The notes: generated by a model from the sequence alone, not told the origin. Positions 33,458 to 42,634 are shown, counted from the first letter of the stretch. The stretch is DNA of 64,000 nt from Symbiodinium sp. CCMP2592 (GCA_905221615.1 CAJNDT010006011.1:372001-436000); one strand, 5' to 3'. Numbers and translations are program-made.

Positions 33458-36400
33458 TCAATCGCGAAGCGGAGTGCTTTCGGTACCCTCGGTATTCTGT
33501 GCGGCTTGCGCGGGCACATCGAGTACCTGTACGAGGTTGCGATCAATGCTGTGATTGATCAAAAGCGGTTTCATACTCTTAGTGAGACAATCCGCAAGTT
33601 GTAAATGCGTCGGTATCCATCTCAACTCATCGCCACAGGGATGGTACAGGACGTGCGTTAGCTCGTCCTCTTCCCAGAGTCCTTGGCGAAGTCCGGACAT
33701 CTCTATGGCAAGGCGTTTATCCTCGCAGGACTTTGGAATCGACGCTGTCAAGTGATCCGAAAGGGACCTGCAGTCCGTATACTGCAGGTGGAACATCGAT
33801 CTCTTGGCGACTTCTTCCCAGTTCTGTGACCGGGGCAGTTTGCCGAGTACTTCGAGTACTGCTGCTCGAATGCGGTCTCCATGCTCTATGGCATGCTGCA
33901 ACGAGTAAGCCTCACACTGCAGTGTGGCGCGACAAACCCGTTTCATGGTGGACGAGGAGAACGAAATGAGGTGCATCTCATGCGTTGGCGCGTTCTTGTC
34001 CACCGCCGACTGTGCGGAAGTGAGATAGTGGAAACGGCCTCTCTGCGACTTATGGTTCGCCTCTCCTGCAAAGGAGGCGTCGCAAAACGTGACGACCGCC
34101 AGCTCCCCTGTATTCCAGGGTAACTTAGCGCTGTACGTGATCGGCCTATCCGCATCTCCTAACGCCAGTGCTACTACGCGGTTTGCTTCACGGAGCGTAT
34201 CCACCGTGGCTGTCGTAACACGCTGCTGCAGGGCATTCACCCTATAGGCAAGATCAGGTCTCGTGGCGCGGGCCACCCAAGCCAGCGATCCTATGACGGA
34301 TCTCAGCGCTGTGCGCTGGCCATTCGAGACTGGAGTCGTGCCCTTTTCAGATTTATGTATATCGATCGGGCGAATTGCACGCGTGTTGTCCCTACAGTTT
34401 ATACTGATGGTCCCATCGGCGCTTTGCACATACTCGCGTCCGCAGAAACGGAACTTCTCAGTCTCTATGCGACCGATCTTAAACTTATCCAGCAGATTCT
34501 GGATAGCCGGCTCGCCTTCGGCGGTAGCAGCCCACAGGAAATCATCCACGTGGGTGCACAAGCAAGCGCACAAACGACCACCTTCTCCTGTAATATAGTA
34601 CAGGGCTGACAGAATTTGCGAGGCATTTAAGCCAAATTCTCGGCAACTCTCCTTTATACGGAGGTAAAGGTTCCGACCCGCGTCGGTGGTGCCGTACACG
34701 GGTACTCGGGCAATCATATACCCGGCTCGCTGAATCTCTGCATCGGGCACACCCTTAGGGTGTTTGGGAACCCGAAGAATGAGGAGGCGCTCAAGGGGTT
34801 TCCCTTGGAAGTATGCGTTCGTTATATCGGCTGCTTTGAGCCGCAGGGCCAACGAAACCGCCCATGAACACAGAAGGGCTATACCTTCCGGCTCGGCCGT
34901 GGGGCTGTCTGCCCTGATATCCTCCTCATTCGAGATATGCTCGAAGTTTCCACATGCGACCAAGCGTGCTTTCCACTTGGGAGTGTATGCTGCTGTCCCC
35001 TTTAGGTGTTCATTCTTATCGGTAAGAACCCATTTGGTGGGGATACACACGTGGCCAGCCTTTGTAAGCTCCTTAAACTCCTTGTCTGTGCAAGGGACCA
35101 CTGCGTTGAATTCAGTGTACTTCTGCCATTCAGTCTTCATGGCAGCATCCAGCCCCAGCTGTACCTCTACAGGGGCCTTATGGCAATCCAGGAGCGAGGC
35201 CATGTAGCCAACATCGACATTGGAGCCGAAGGCGTCTTCCCCATCAGGGGTGAGAGCAAAGGCCTTGGGTTCCGCCTCTCGACTATCCGAGGGCTCAACT
35301 GCTGGCACTGTCGTGCCAATCGCAGCTGTGTGCGATGCTGCTGCCAGTCCGTCGTCTTCCTCAGGAATGTAGTGACACGGATGGGCTTCTGGCAGTCCGT
35401 TAGCACGTATGTGCTCCGCAAGTTTCGAATGCTCGAGCCATATGTGCTGGGCGATATTTCGCCGATGGCATCGCCGCCAACTGGCCTCCGAACACAACAG
35501 AAGTATTCGGTGAAAGTCATCGTGAGCCTCGCTAACTATTCTAGCGATCGTACAGAGCCCTTGGTCTGTTTGCAGGTTGGCTTCAATCCCGCCCCGATTC
35601 CTGTTGCCTAACTCGGGGGCGTGACTGTACACAACCCCTTTTGCAAAGCATGTGGCAGAAAGCTCATCACAATTGTATTGTGGATGCCGAACGCTGTACG
35701 GGTGGCTTCTGCAATCTACGATTTCCTTAATCCCGTACTCGTGGATGCGCTCTAGGAACGTCTCGATGGGAAGATCAGAGTGACCCATGGTGTATATCCC
35801 ATCGCCTTTCCTGCCAAAGGTGTTGGGCGCATCCCTATATATGGGGTAGCCTAGATCCGACAAAAGCTGTATGTCATCTTTAGACAACTTACCGAGGTCA
35901 CTCACCGTGTATGCGGAGAGACTGTATCTTTCTCCTACAAACGGTGCGACCATGTGCACGTCCTTCGGGCGAAACTTAAGAACCTTGTTCTTAGTATCAT
36001 GGACGGTGCCATACATTGTCGTGTTTTGAATACGCACGGGAGTTGTACCCGTGGCTTCTTCCACCCAGAGGCCGCCTCCACGATACTCGCCCACACCTAT
36101 AGTGTAGTTATACGAGCCAGGAGTGTTCGCTAGGTCTCTATGGGCCTCTGCGCCTCTGTTGGTAAGCTGAACGCTACTCCACTGTGGAAGATGGTGACCG
36201 GCTTGCATACTGTGATGCAAGATGTAGTGGTTGAGGTACATGGCGAACGACGGTCTCTCGCGCGTTGGTCCAGAGACACCAACAAGACCACCGTGCCGAT
36301 ATACTCCCACCGCGAGGGCTATGCTCCCGGGATCTCCGTCATCTAGGAGCGGGCGCGTGTACGCCTCACGTCGGTCGCGGTCATAAGCGCGAAGGAGGGC

Positions 36401-36850
36401 CAGACACTCATCTGGAGAAAAACCCTGAGCATCTATCAGGCCTTTTGCCATGATTTCTACTTGATCAAGCTCTTCTGCAACTAGTGCGTCATCACGGCCT
36501 CCTACTGGCGATCGCGACCGGGCGGTTTCGCCCGTCTTATCTTTGGCGCGAAACCTTGCAGGGGTAGGTGGCGCTGGCATCGGTGTGCCGGGCATCATCG
36601 CTGGCGTCGATGGTGCTGGCATAGGCACATCGTGCGCGACTGCCGGTGTAAGCGGGGCAGCTGCAGCTACTGGACGTGGCGTCGCTGGTGCTGTGACCGG
36701 ATCCGCTACGCGCTCATCCTGGAACCTTTGTTCCGGCCCATGTACGATGGCTTCCGGAAGCACTGGTTCACCTGCCAAAACGCGGTGCGCTGCAACTTCG
36801 ATTTCATCACCCAATAGACCGGCGAAGTCAAAAAAGCAGGAAATAGTCAA
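33458..36850 (-). CDS. Copia-type pol: oxygenase-like + DUF488-like + reverse transcriptase + RNase H
   Basis: A 1,130-codon frame, second half of a retroelement polyprotein. Residues 200-316 show H237-x-D239, NYTIGVGEYRGGGLW, H299 and R308, the layout of 2OG-Fe(II) oxygenases. Residues 351-465 match the DUF488 pattern: YTMGHS, VDCRSHPYSVRHPQ, LLCSEASWRRCHR. RVT_2-type reverse transcriptase follows, with D675 (ADITNAYFQG) and HVDD at 767-770. Copia RNase H has D924, E980, D1026 and the ADCLTK box near D1087. The RT and RNase H catalytic residues are intact, so this part could be active. The first 14 codons lie inside the inserted TIR element; the true frame continues from the integrase ORF. 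No D[ST]G protease motif was found. Oxygenase and DUF488 calls are by motif only. Confidence 0.9.
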   Translation of the reverse strand: MTISCFFDFAGLLGDEIEVAAHRVLAGEPVLPEAIVHGPEQRFQDERVADPVTAPATPRPVAAAAPLTPAVAHDVPMPAPSTPAMMPGTPMPAPPTPARFRAKDKTGETARSRSPVGGRDDALVAEELDQVEIMAKGLIDAQGFSPDECLALLRAYDRDRREAYTRPLLDDGDPGSIALAVGVYRHGGLVGVSGPTRERPSFAMYLNHYILHHSMQAGHHLPQWSSVQLTNRGAEAHRDLANTPGSYNYTIGVGEYRGGGLWVEEATGTTPVRIQNTTMYGTVHDTKNKVLKFRPKDVHMVAPFVGERYSLSAYTVSDLGKLSKDDIQLLSDLGYPIYRDAPNTFGRKGDGIYTMGHSDLPIETFLERIHEYGIKEIVDCRSHPYSVRHPQYNCDELSATCFAKGVVYSHAPELGNRNRGGIEANLQTDQGLCTIARIVSEAHDDFHRILLLCSEASWRRCHRRNIAQHIWLEHSKLAEHIRANGLPEAHPCHYIPEEDDGLAAASHTAAIGTTVPAVEPSDSREAEPKAFALTPDGEDAFGSNVDVGYMASLLDCHKAPVEVQLGLDAAMKTEWQKYTEFNAVVPCTDKEFKELTKAGHVCIPTKWVLTDKNEHLKGTAAYTPKWKARLVACGNFEHISNEEDIRADSPTAEPEGIALLCSWAVSLALRLKAADITNAYFQGKPLERLLILRVPKHPKGVPDAEIQRAGYMIARVPVYGTTDAGRNLYLRIKESCREFGLNASQILSALYYITGEGGRLCACLCTHVDDFLWAATAEGEPAIQNLLDKFKIGRIETEKFRFCGREYVQSADGTISINCRDNTRAIRPIDIHKSEKGTTPVSNGQRTALRSVIGSLAWVARATRPDLAYRVNALQQRVTTATVDTLREANRVVALALGDADRPITYSAKLPWNTGELAVVTFCDASFAGEANHKSQRGRFHYLTSAQSAVDKNAPTHEMHLISFSSSTMKRVCRATLQCEAYSLQHAIEHGDRIRAAVLEVLGKLPRSQNWEEVAKRSMFHLQYTDCRSLSDHLTASIPKSCEDKRLAIEMSGLRQGLWEEDELTHVLYHPCGDELRWIPTHLQLADCLTKSMKPLLINHSIDRNLVQVLDVPAQAAQNTEGTESTPLRD

Positions 36851-37581
36851 TAGTAAAAATTTTGACTTCGGTTCATTTTGACTTTGACTTCGAAGTTAAA
36901 ACCGGGCGTAGAAAATAGTTAATTTGCGTGGCGTCAAAGTGACTTCGCGAAGCCAAAATTTTGACTATGAAGTAAACTCGGTGCAAAACTGCTAGAGGAA
37001 GTTTGGTGGAAGTTTCCTCTAAACTGCTTCTGAAACTGCTTCCAAACTGCTTCACCCTGAGTGGCAGTTTCAAGGGGCCGAAATCAAAACTTCCACTAAA
37101 CTGCTCTTCATGTTTTTGCATTATTTCCGGCAACGAATATGGGTACTTACATGCAAAAAACAATTCAAGTGTACATGGCAGACCGACACATATACGAACC
37201 CACCTGCACACATCTTCCACAACACACACACAAACAACAAACCTATATATACTTATGCACACAAACACACACAACAATGCACTTTCAAAGAGCAAAATCT
37301 CTGTAGCAGTTTCGGCCGGCCACAGAAGCAGTTTGGAAGCAGTTTCAGTAGCAGTTTCCCCTTCCCGAGTTTACTTCGAAGTCAAAATTTTGACTTCGAA
37401 GTAAACTCTGTTTTGACTTTGCGGGGGCGGCGTTTTAACTTCAAAGTAAACGCAAAAAAAATAACTATTGACTTCGAAGTTAACTAACATAGTCAATTCG
37501 CGTTTTGACTTGTTTATAAAAAAAGCTCTTTTTCTATGGAAAAGGGATTCGCTACTTTTCTGACTTCGCCGGTCTATTGGG
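36810..37581. mobile_element. 772-bp TIR element inserted in the Copia pol frame
   Basis: The ends are 21-bp perfect inverted repeats beginning CCCAATAGACCGGCG (36810-36830, 37561-37581), with imperfect pairing beyond. CA is directly repeated outside both ends (36808-36809, 37582-37583). Internal subterminal repeats of the palindrome ACTTCGAAGT and of AAACTGCTTC occur in both orientations. It has no coding capacity. The TAG inside its end stops the integrase ORF. Element plus one CA is 774 bp, a multiple of three, so the ORFs either side are in the same frame. CCC-ends with a 2-bp duplication could fit a non-autonomous CACTA-like element, which is inference. Confidence 0.85.
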
Positions 37582-40276
37582 CAGCTGGGCGCATCTTCCT
37601 AGCGTTCACAAGTACAGGGATATTCTCGTGTAATACCCAGTACGCATTCTCTGCCTCACGTCCTATGACGCGGCTAACCGTGGACCATACGACTCCTGGG
37701 CTGCCAGGGACGTTGTCCCGACGGTAGATAACTAAATCACCAACCTTATAATCAGTGTCTAGAGGAGCTGCATTACGCTGTAACGCTTTGGCCACCTTGC
37801 GGGAAGTCTCTAAATGGACAAAGGCCTTTTTGGCTTCCTGCCGTGCTCTATGCCGAATGTAGTATACACTCGTCTCATCATACTTGGTGAACAATGTACC
37901 AAGACTTTCGGATTCATCTAGCATGGAACCCGGTGTTCGAGGCTGCTTTCCCAACACGTGTCGTGCTGGACTAAACCCTTGGTGCCTACTAAGCTCGTTC
38001 TTAGTAGTAACACTCTCGGTAACGACCGCCTCCATCTCCTCGATATTCGAGGGCTGAGTCTCCTGCGCGACTTTTCTAATGATGGCCTTAGCAAGTCCAC
38101 CATGGCGTTTTCCAATAGTCTGCGGACTCTCGAGAGGGGCGTTCTTATGGATTATACCATGTTGTGCCAAATACTCTGAAAATTCTCCCCTAAAGTGCGT
38201 CCCTCTGTCAGTGGTGATGACTTTGGGATGTCCAGCCCAGCTGATCCACCTGTCAATCAGGCATTTCACACACTGGCGGGCACTTGGGTTACCACCCCCA
38301 GATTTCACGAGCACAACTTGCTGGAAACTGGTTCCCATGTCAACTATATTGACAGCAGTATAGCGATTTCCGAAGAAGTCCTTGACCTCTAGCGCATCCA
38401 TTCCTATCGTATGGTTGAATTCCTTTGGAAACACGCTATCACCTGCGACAGGATGGTGCCTGGGCACTGGAGCTGTGTCCAGGCAGACCTTACACTTGTA
38501 AAGTCCGGCAGCGGCGATGAAATCTTTGCTCGCCCGGGCCTGCTTCAGAACCTGTATCAGGACTGCGTTTGGCAGATGGCCAAACGATCGGTGCAGGCGC
38601 CTTATAGCTACCCGGACTCGTTGCGGTAACGATCTCCACGCCGCTCGGCGCTCTGCCTCTGTGTTCGGAGTTCCGGGAAACGGGAATTGTTCCAAAATGA
38701 GGCGTTCTCTCTCCTCGGGCGTCAGTGCGCCACCGGCATCGTCCATTCCATCAGGGACACCTCGCTGAGGCATCTCAGCGTCGGGCACCAGCTCTGCTTC
38801 GCTGATGTCCTCAGGATCTGTGTCCTGGGCGTCGCCGACAAAGCAAGTTCGGCTAAATGCGTTGATGTAGTACTCCTCAGAAATGGTACGACAAAGGTTC
38901 CAAAAGTCAGTACTATCCGTATCAACATAGCTACGGGGTATATACCCGTAAGACTCTGACCATGCTTGGAAGAGGTCCAAAGCCTTTCCAATCTCTGGGC
39001 CTATGCCTGAGATATGCATGTCTCCCCTCAAGGTAACAGTGTCCTCAAGCATTGGATAGCCGTTCGGGGTAACCAATATGATCGGAATGTTGAGGGTATC
39101 GGCTACACACTCAAGCTCCAAACACAACTCCTCTGTGGAAGTCTCAAACCTGGCAACCACGAGGCCCGGTGGCCCGTTCTGCCTCTCGTTGATCACGCTC
39201 GCGAGGACCTGTGCCGAGGGTTCATGCAATCTAATCAGGTGATCAGCTTCTCGCATGGCAGCGTTGTACACGATTGCCTTTAAGACTTCGTCTCCCGCTA
39301 CCATTTCGGTAAGGCTTGAGGTGAGGTACTTGGACTGGGCCTTGCTAAGCTTCTTTAGGCTAGCGGCTGAGGGCCCAGAGGCTGCGCTGCTACTGTGGGG
39401 CAGGTCTTCGGGAGGATCAGGGCTTGGAAAAGAAATCTGGCTGGCTTGTCCTACCCACTCCCCACTGCAGACGGCCATGTATGCTGCATCGCGCTCTGCT
39501 CCGTCCTCCTCCATGGGTGAAACGTCACCCTCCGGGACTGTGCCCGGGCTGGCAGAGGTGGCAATGCGCGACGCCCGCGGGTCTGTGCCCGGGATATACA
39601 CTGCACTCAAGGCATCTGTGTCCTCGATCTGATGCGGCATCGTGGCCGCGTCGAACGCCAAGGGAAAGACCCAAAGCGCGACGTATGCGCCGTCTTCCGT
39701 CGGCTCCTGCGTCGGGCAGGCCTGCTCGGCTCCACCGGTTTCGGTGGGCAACTTCTCGGAGTCTGACCCCGGCGGAAAGCATGCGCCTTCATACGTCCAA
39801 CTGGTGCCGTCGGAGGGGTCCATATGGGAAAACAAATATCCTATGGGATCTATGTCCCGTAGCTTGCCCGTCGGCTTATACGAACGGCCTGTGTGGCGGG
39901 TGACCACAGTGCACTTTATGTTGTGCCGTTCGCTGAGCTCATGGTGATTTTTGTCACCAGCCCAGAAGCGCCTCGGTGCATATGGACCGATCCAGCACGC
40001 TGGCGCCTGCTTCTCGCACATCACCTCGTATAGGGCGGTCAGCACACCATCAGGAAAGTCCTGGAACACGATGCGCCTGTTCCACCCGAAACCTGTGTCG
40101 GGGCTGAGTCCAATGGCACCAACGTCGATGGCCAGGATCCTCTCGTCGATTTCGACGAGCTTGCCTTGCCCTGGGGGCTTCGGGAACTGACGACGGAATT
40201 CTGCCCATTCCGCGTCATTCCACTCGGCCGACGGCCTATCGCCGTGGAAGTACCACCATGACTCGTTTGCTGTCAT
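37574..40276 (-). CDS. Copia-type gag-pre-integrase and integrase ORF
   Basis: A 900-codon frame. An HHCC zinc module (H562, H567, C595, C598) precedes an integrase core with D627 (GMDALEV) and D690 (TTDRGTHF). The third catalytic residue, expected about 35 residues after D690 in a G-x-x-E-R-H-G-G context, is missing: the sequence reads IGKRHGG, two residues short. A basic C-terminal chromatin-binding-like tail follows. Residues 1-300 are acidic and unrecognised. The ATG overlaps the stop of the upstream ORF as ATGA. The frame ends in a TAG supplied by the inserted TIR element; the original frame ran on into the reverse transcriptase ORF. Integrase before reverse transcriptase defines the Copia order. 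Confidence 0.9.
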   Translation of the reverse strand: MTANESWWYFHGDRPSAEWNDAEWAEFRRQFPKPPGQGKLVEIDERILAIDVGAIGLSPDTGFGWNRRIVFQDFPDGVLTALYEVMCEKQAPACWIGPYAPRRFWAGDKNHHELSERHNIKCTVVTRHTGRSYKPTGKLRDIDPIGYLFSHMDPSDGTSWTYEGACFPPGSDSEKLPTETGGAEQACPTQEPTEDGAYVALWVFPLAFDAATMPHQIEDTDALSAVYIPGTDPRASRIATSASPGTVPEGDVSPMEEDGAERDAAYMAVCSGEWVGQASQISFPSPDPPEDLPHSSSAASGPSAASLKKLSKAQSKYLTSSLTEMVAGDEVLKAIVYNAAMREADHLIRLHEPSAQVLASVINERQNGPPGLVVARFETSTEELCLELECVADTLNIPIILVTPNGYPMLEDTVTLRGDMHISGIGPEIGKALDLFQAWSESYGYIPRSYVDTDSTDFWNLCRTISEEYYINAFSRTCFVGDAQDTDPEDISEAELVPDAEMPQRGVPDGMDDAGGALTPEERERLILEQFPFPGTPNTEAERRAAWRSLPQRVRVAIRRLHRSFGHLPNAVLIQVLKQARASKDFIAAAGLYKCKVCLDTAPVPRHHPVAGDSVFPKEFNHTIGMDALEVKDFFGNRYTAVNIVDMGTSFQQVVLVKSGGGNPSARQCVKCLIDRWISWAGHPKVITTDRGTHFRGEFSEYLAQHGIIHKNAPLESPQTIGKRHGGLAKAIIRKVAQETQPSNIEEMEAVVTESVTTKNELSRHQGFSPARHVLGKQPRTPGSMLDESESLGTLFTKYDETSVYYIRHRARQEAKKAFVHLETSRKVAKALQRNAAPLDTDYKVGDLVIYRRDNVPGSPGVVWSTVSRVIGREAENAYWVLHENIPVLVNARKMRPAAQ

Positions 40277-40920
40277 GGGGCGGTGCGGATTCTCGCGCTC
40301 TGGAAACCTATGGTAACCAGCACTGCCTCGGAAGCGCGGTGGCTCCGGCGGTTCAGGCGGGCGCCTGCTGCCTCCAAGGCTGCTCCTGGGTCACCTGCAC
40401 CTGTGCCGTCGTCGTACTCGACCTCGTCGTACACACTGTGGGGTGCAGCCTTGCCTTTGCCCTTGCCTTTGTCGGGCTCATACTCCACCTCCGGCCGTGC
40501 AGAGGGGCGAGGATTCGTGCGCTCACGCTCGGGAGCTGTGTCCCGGCCTGCACGAATGCGCTCGCGCTCGGGAGCTGTGTCCCGATCCGCACGGTCGTCG
40601 CCTGGGTCGGCGCGGACGCGACCCCAACGGGAGGTGCGTTGGCGTGTCGGAGCCTCGGACCTATCCCGAGGTCTGGATTCCATTCGCCGCCTTTCTCGGG
40701 TGCGGTCACGGCGATGGCCCCTGCTCGAGGAGGAACTATCCCTCCGCCTGCGACGCGATCTGGAGCGGCGTGTGAGCCTCTGAAGCTCCGCCTCGGCCCT
40801 ATCGGCCCGGTGTTCCGCGTCTTCTGCCCTCTCGCGCATGTCCTGCAGCCGGTCATACGCATTATCGCGCTGCCGCTTCACATTGCTGAGGGCCTCTCTC
40901 AAGTCACTTATAGTGCTTTC
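40273..40920 (-). CDS. Gag-like coiled-coil and SR/RD-rich basic protein
   Basis: The open frame runs from 40920 to a TGA at 40273-40275, about 215 codons without an ATG near its start. It opens with a heptad-like coiled coil (ALSNVKRQRDNAYDRLQDM, then repeated RAED/RADRAEAEL). It then has an Arg/Ser/Asp-rich block (SRSRRRRRDSSSSSRGHRRD) and acidic DEVEYDDG. Such basic tracts usually bind nucleic acid in gag proteins. It overlaps the end of the upstream ORF by 17 nt in the +1 frame and overlaps the integrase ATG by ATGA. Translation probably depends on frameshifting or on coupling to the neighbouring ORFs; a plain sequencing indel is the alternative. Confidence 0.65.
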   Translation of the reverse strand, partial: ESTISDLREALSNVKRQRDNAYDRLQDMRERAEDAEHRADRAEAELQRLTRRSRSRRRRRDSSSSSRGHRRDRTRERRRMESRPRDRSEAPTRQRTSRWGRVRADPGDDRADRDTAPERERIRAGRDTAPERERTNPRPSARPEVEYEPDKGKGKGKAAPHSVYDEVEYDDGTGAGDPGAALEAAGARLNRRSHRASEAVLVTIGFQSARIRTAP

Positions 40921-42130
40921 TTACCAGCGATTCGCATCGGTGAGGTCGTGGACCTCGGCCTCGAGCCTGCGAATCCGAGGCGACGACCCTGTCGGCGTCG
41001 CTGCGCGGTCCTGTGCCCCACCGGACTTTGCCGGCGGCGGTGTCGGTGTGTCCTTCGGTCCCATATATGGGGGCCGCTCCGCCCTTGGCTGACGCACCTA
41101 CGCTAGAACTAGCAGGGTTAGGACCCGAGCTAAAGGTAACCGAAGGCAAGCGTCCTCCAGGGGCTGTGCCCTGTGCGCGATTCATCGCCGCAGTGAGCGA
41201 GTTGGGGTCGAACTTGGCCACATACGATGTATGTGTCTTGCCGACCAGCCCCATGCGGGTTGCAGCCTGGTACGCGGTTTCGCCTGCCAGGGGAGGCCTA
41301 TCAAGGGGACCTACCCCCGTCACCGGTGCCTGTATGCGGCCCTCTGCAAGCAGGCGTTCATGAAACCGCTCAGCATATGTAGGCTGATCATCAGGGCGTG
41401 CACACTGCGGCTCCACGACAAGGATGCACTCATTGTCTTCCGGTCCGTCTATGCGGACGGCGTCGACGAAGGACTTCGTAAGATCCTCAACCTCCTGGGC
41501 TATGCCAGGGGCGCGGTGCAAACACTTGGGGCACTGCCCTTTGCACGCTTTGCTGCCCATGAACGGCCAACTGTTCGCTGCACTCATGTGAGTGAGGCTG
41601 ACGGAGCAATCCGGCACAAGCTCCAAAAGCGTCGCATGGGTAAGGATACCCGCCGCAACAGATCTATGTCTGTTGGCCTTGCAAACAACATGCACGGCTA
41701 TGGACCGAATCCCAGCATCCTTGGCGTCGAGGATGTTCGCCAAGATGTGCCTGACGTGGGCAATCAAATTGGGATGGTCTGCGTGCTCCCGAATTATATC
41801 GGGGTTTGACCCAACATGCTTTGTGCGGTCGCGCTGTTCATCGTTGCGCTGCTGGGCTTCTGCAGGCGTCAGATCGTCTTTGCGATCGTCCTTTAGCCAC
41901 ACCATGTCCAACATCACCAGCATATAGCTGGTGGCAGACGCATACGTCGTGGTTGCATGCGTTTCCATCTCTTCGTGCTGTGCGAAGAGCTCGGCTGCTG
42001 TCCACTTCCCTCTGACGCGTTGCAGCCAGGCATGGTGCTCATAGCCCCAGGTAAAAACATCAATAATGATGTCCGGGTTCGCTATGTCCCCCGCATAATA
42101 CGGCTGCAAGGCCAAATCCGGATTATACAC
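40904..42130 (-). CDS. First retroelement ORF with RapZ-C-like motif
   Basis: A 408-codon frame at the 5' end of the Copia-type element. Residues 110-165 resemble the RapZ C-terminal domain: an N-terminal stretch of helices, the strand SIAVHVVC150, then KANR-H155-R156-S157-V158. That is the C-x4-HRSV signature (also readable as C-x5-R-S, as in protein tyrosine phosphatases). A Cys cluster follows (C196, C200, C203). The C-terminal half is disordered and Pro/Gly-rich. The first codon used here is GTG; the frame stays open upstream through 42138 into the neighbouring duplicated unit, so the real start is unknown. Role in the element is unknown; a gag-position protein is the default. The RapZ likeness is motif-level inference. 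Confidence 0.7.
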   Translation of the reverse strand: MYNPDLALQPYYAGDIANPDIIIDVFTWGYEHHAWLQRVRGKWTAAELFAQHEEMETHATTTYASATSYMLVMLDMVWLKDDRKDDLTPAEAQQRNDEQRDRTKHVGSNPDIIREHADHPNLIAHVRHILANILDAKDAGIRSIAVHVVCKANRHRSVAAGILTHATLLELVPDCSVSLTHMSAANSWPFMGSKACKGQCPKCLHRAPGIAQEVEDLTKSFVDAVRIDGPEDNECILVVEPQCARPDDQPTYAERFHERLLAEGRIQAPVTGVGPLDRPPLAGETAYQAATRMGLVGKTHTSYVAKFDPNSLTAAMNRAQGTAPGGRLPSVTFSSGPNPASSSVGASAKGGAAPIYGTEGHTDTAAGKVRWGTGPRSDADRVVASDSQARGRGPRPHRCESLVRKHYK

Positions 42131-42634
42131 GGATGCTGCTTTAATGGACCGGGTTTTAGCTAATGACTTGGAAGGATTACAGAGGATGACAAGCTGGTAG
42201 TAACCTGTTAGTAAGCTAGTGGTAAGCCAGTAGTAAACTGTTATAAGAGTGATACAAGGTTATAGAAGTTATGTGATCTTATATAAAAGTTATATTTTTT
42301 ATGGTGTTTACAGAAAAGGTTATGATACGTTATGTAAGTGGTTAAGCATAAAAAATATAAGTCCTATAGTGGTTATAACAGTGATTGCATAACCACTTAT
42401 CAATGTATTATAAGCGTCATTTCCTTGCATGACGCTGTGTAAATCTTTGAGTGCCAATGTGAAACAGAAGCAAGTTGCGAGTACGACATGCAGTGTTTTT
42501 CTGATGGACATTCCGGGATTTAATTTCTAATTCCGCTTGCGAATTGAAGTCCATTTGGTTGCCGCATGAATTAAAGGGCTCAAAGTCCAGGAAGCATGCA
42601 CAGGTCATGGCGGCAGTGCATTAGCCATATATAG

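Noticed and set aside
33238..36881. Plus-strand frames of up to 201 codons over the RT ORF
   Set aside because: Antisense shadows of a clear pol reading frame with all RT and RNase H catalytic residues.
36810..37581. The pol insert as a spliced introner
   Set aside because: Its 3' end is CTATTGGG|TGATG on the coding strand with no AG acceptor near the boundary, and the ends are inverted repeats with a direct CA duplication, which fits a transposon better.
33100..42200. LTRs of the Copia-type element
   Set aside because: I compared the flanks (33.1-33.45 kb and 42.0-42.3 kb) by eye and found no shared terminal repeat. They may be missing, very diverged or outside what I compared; a self-alignment of 32-43 kb would decide.
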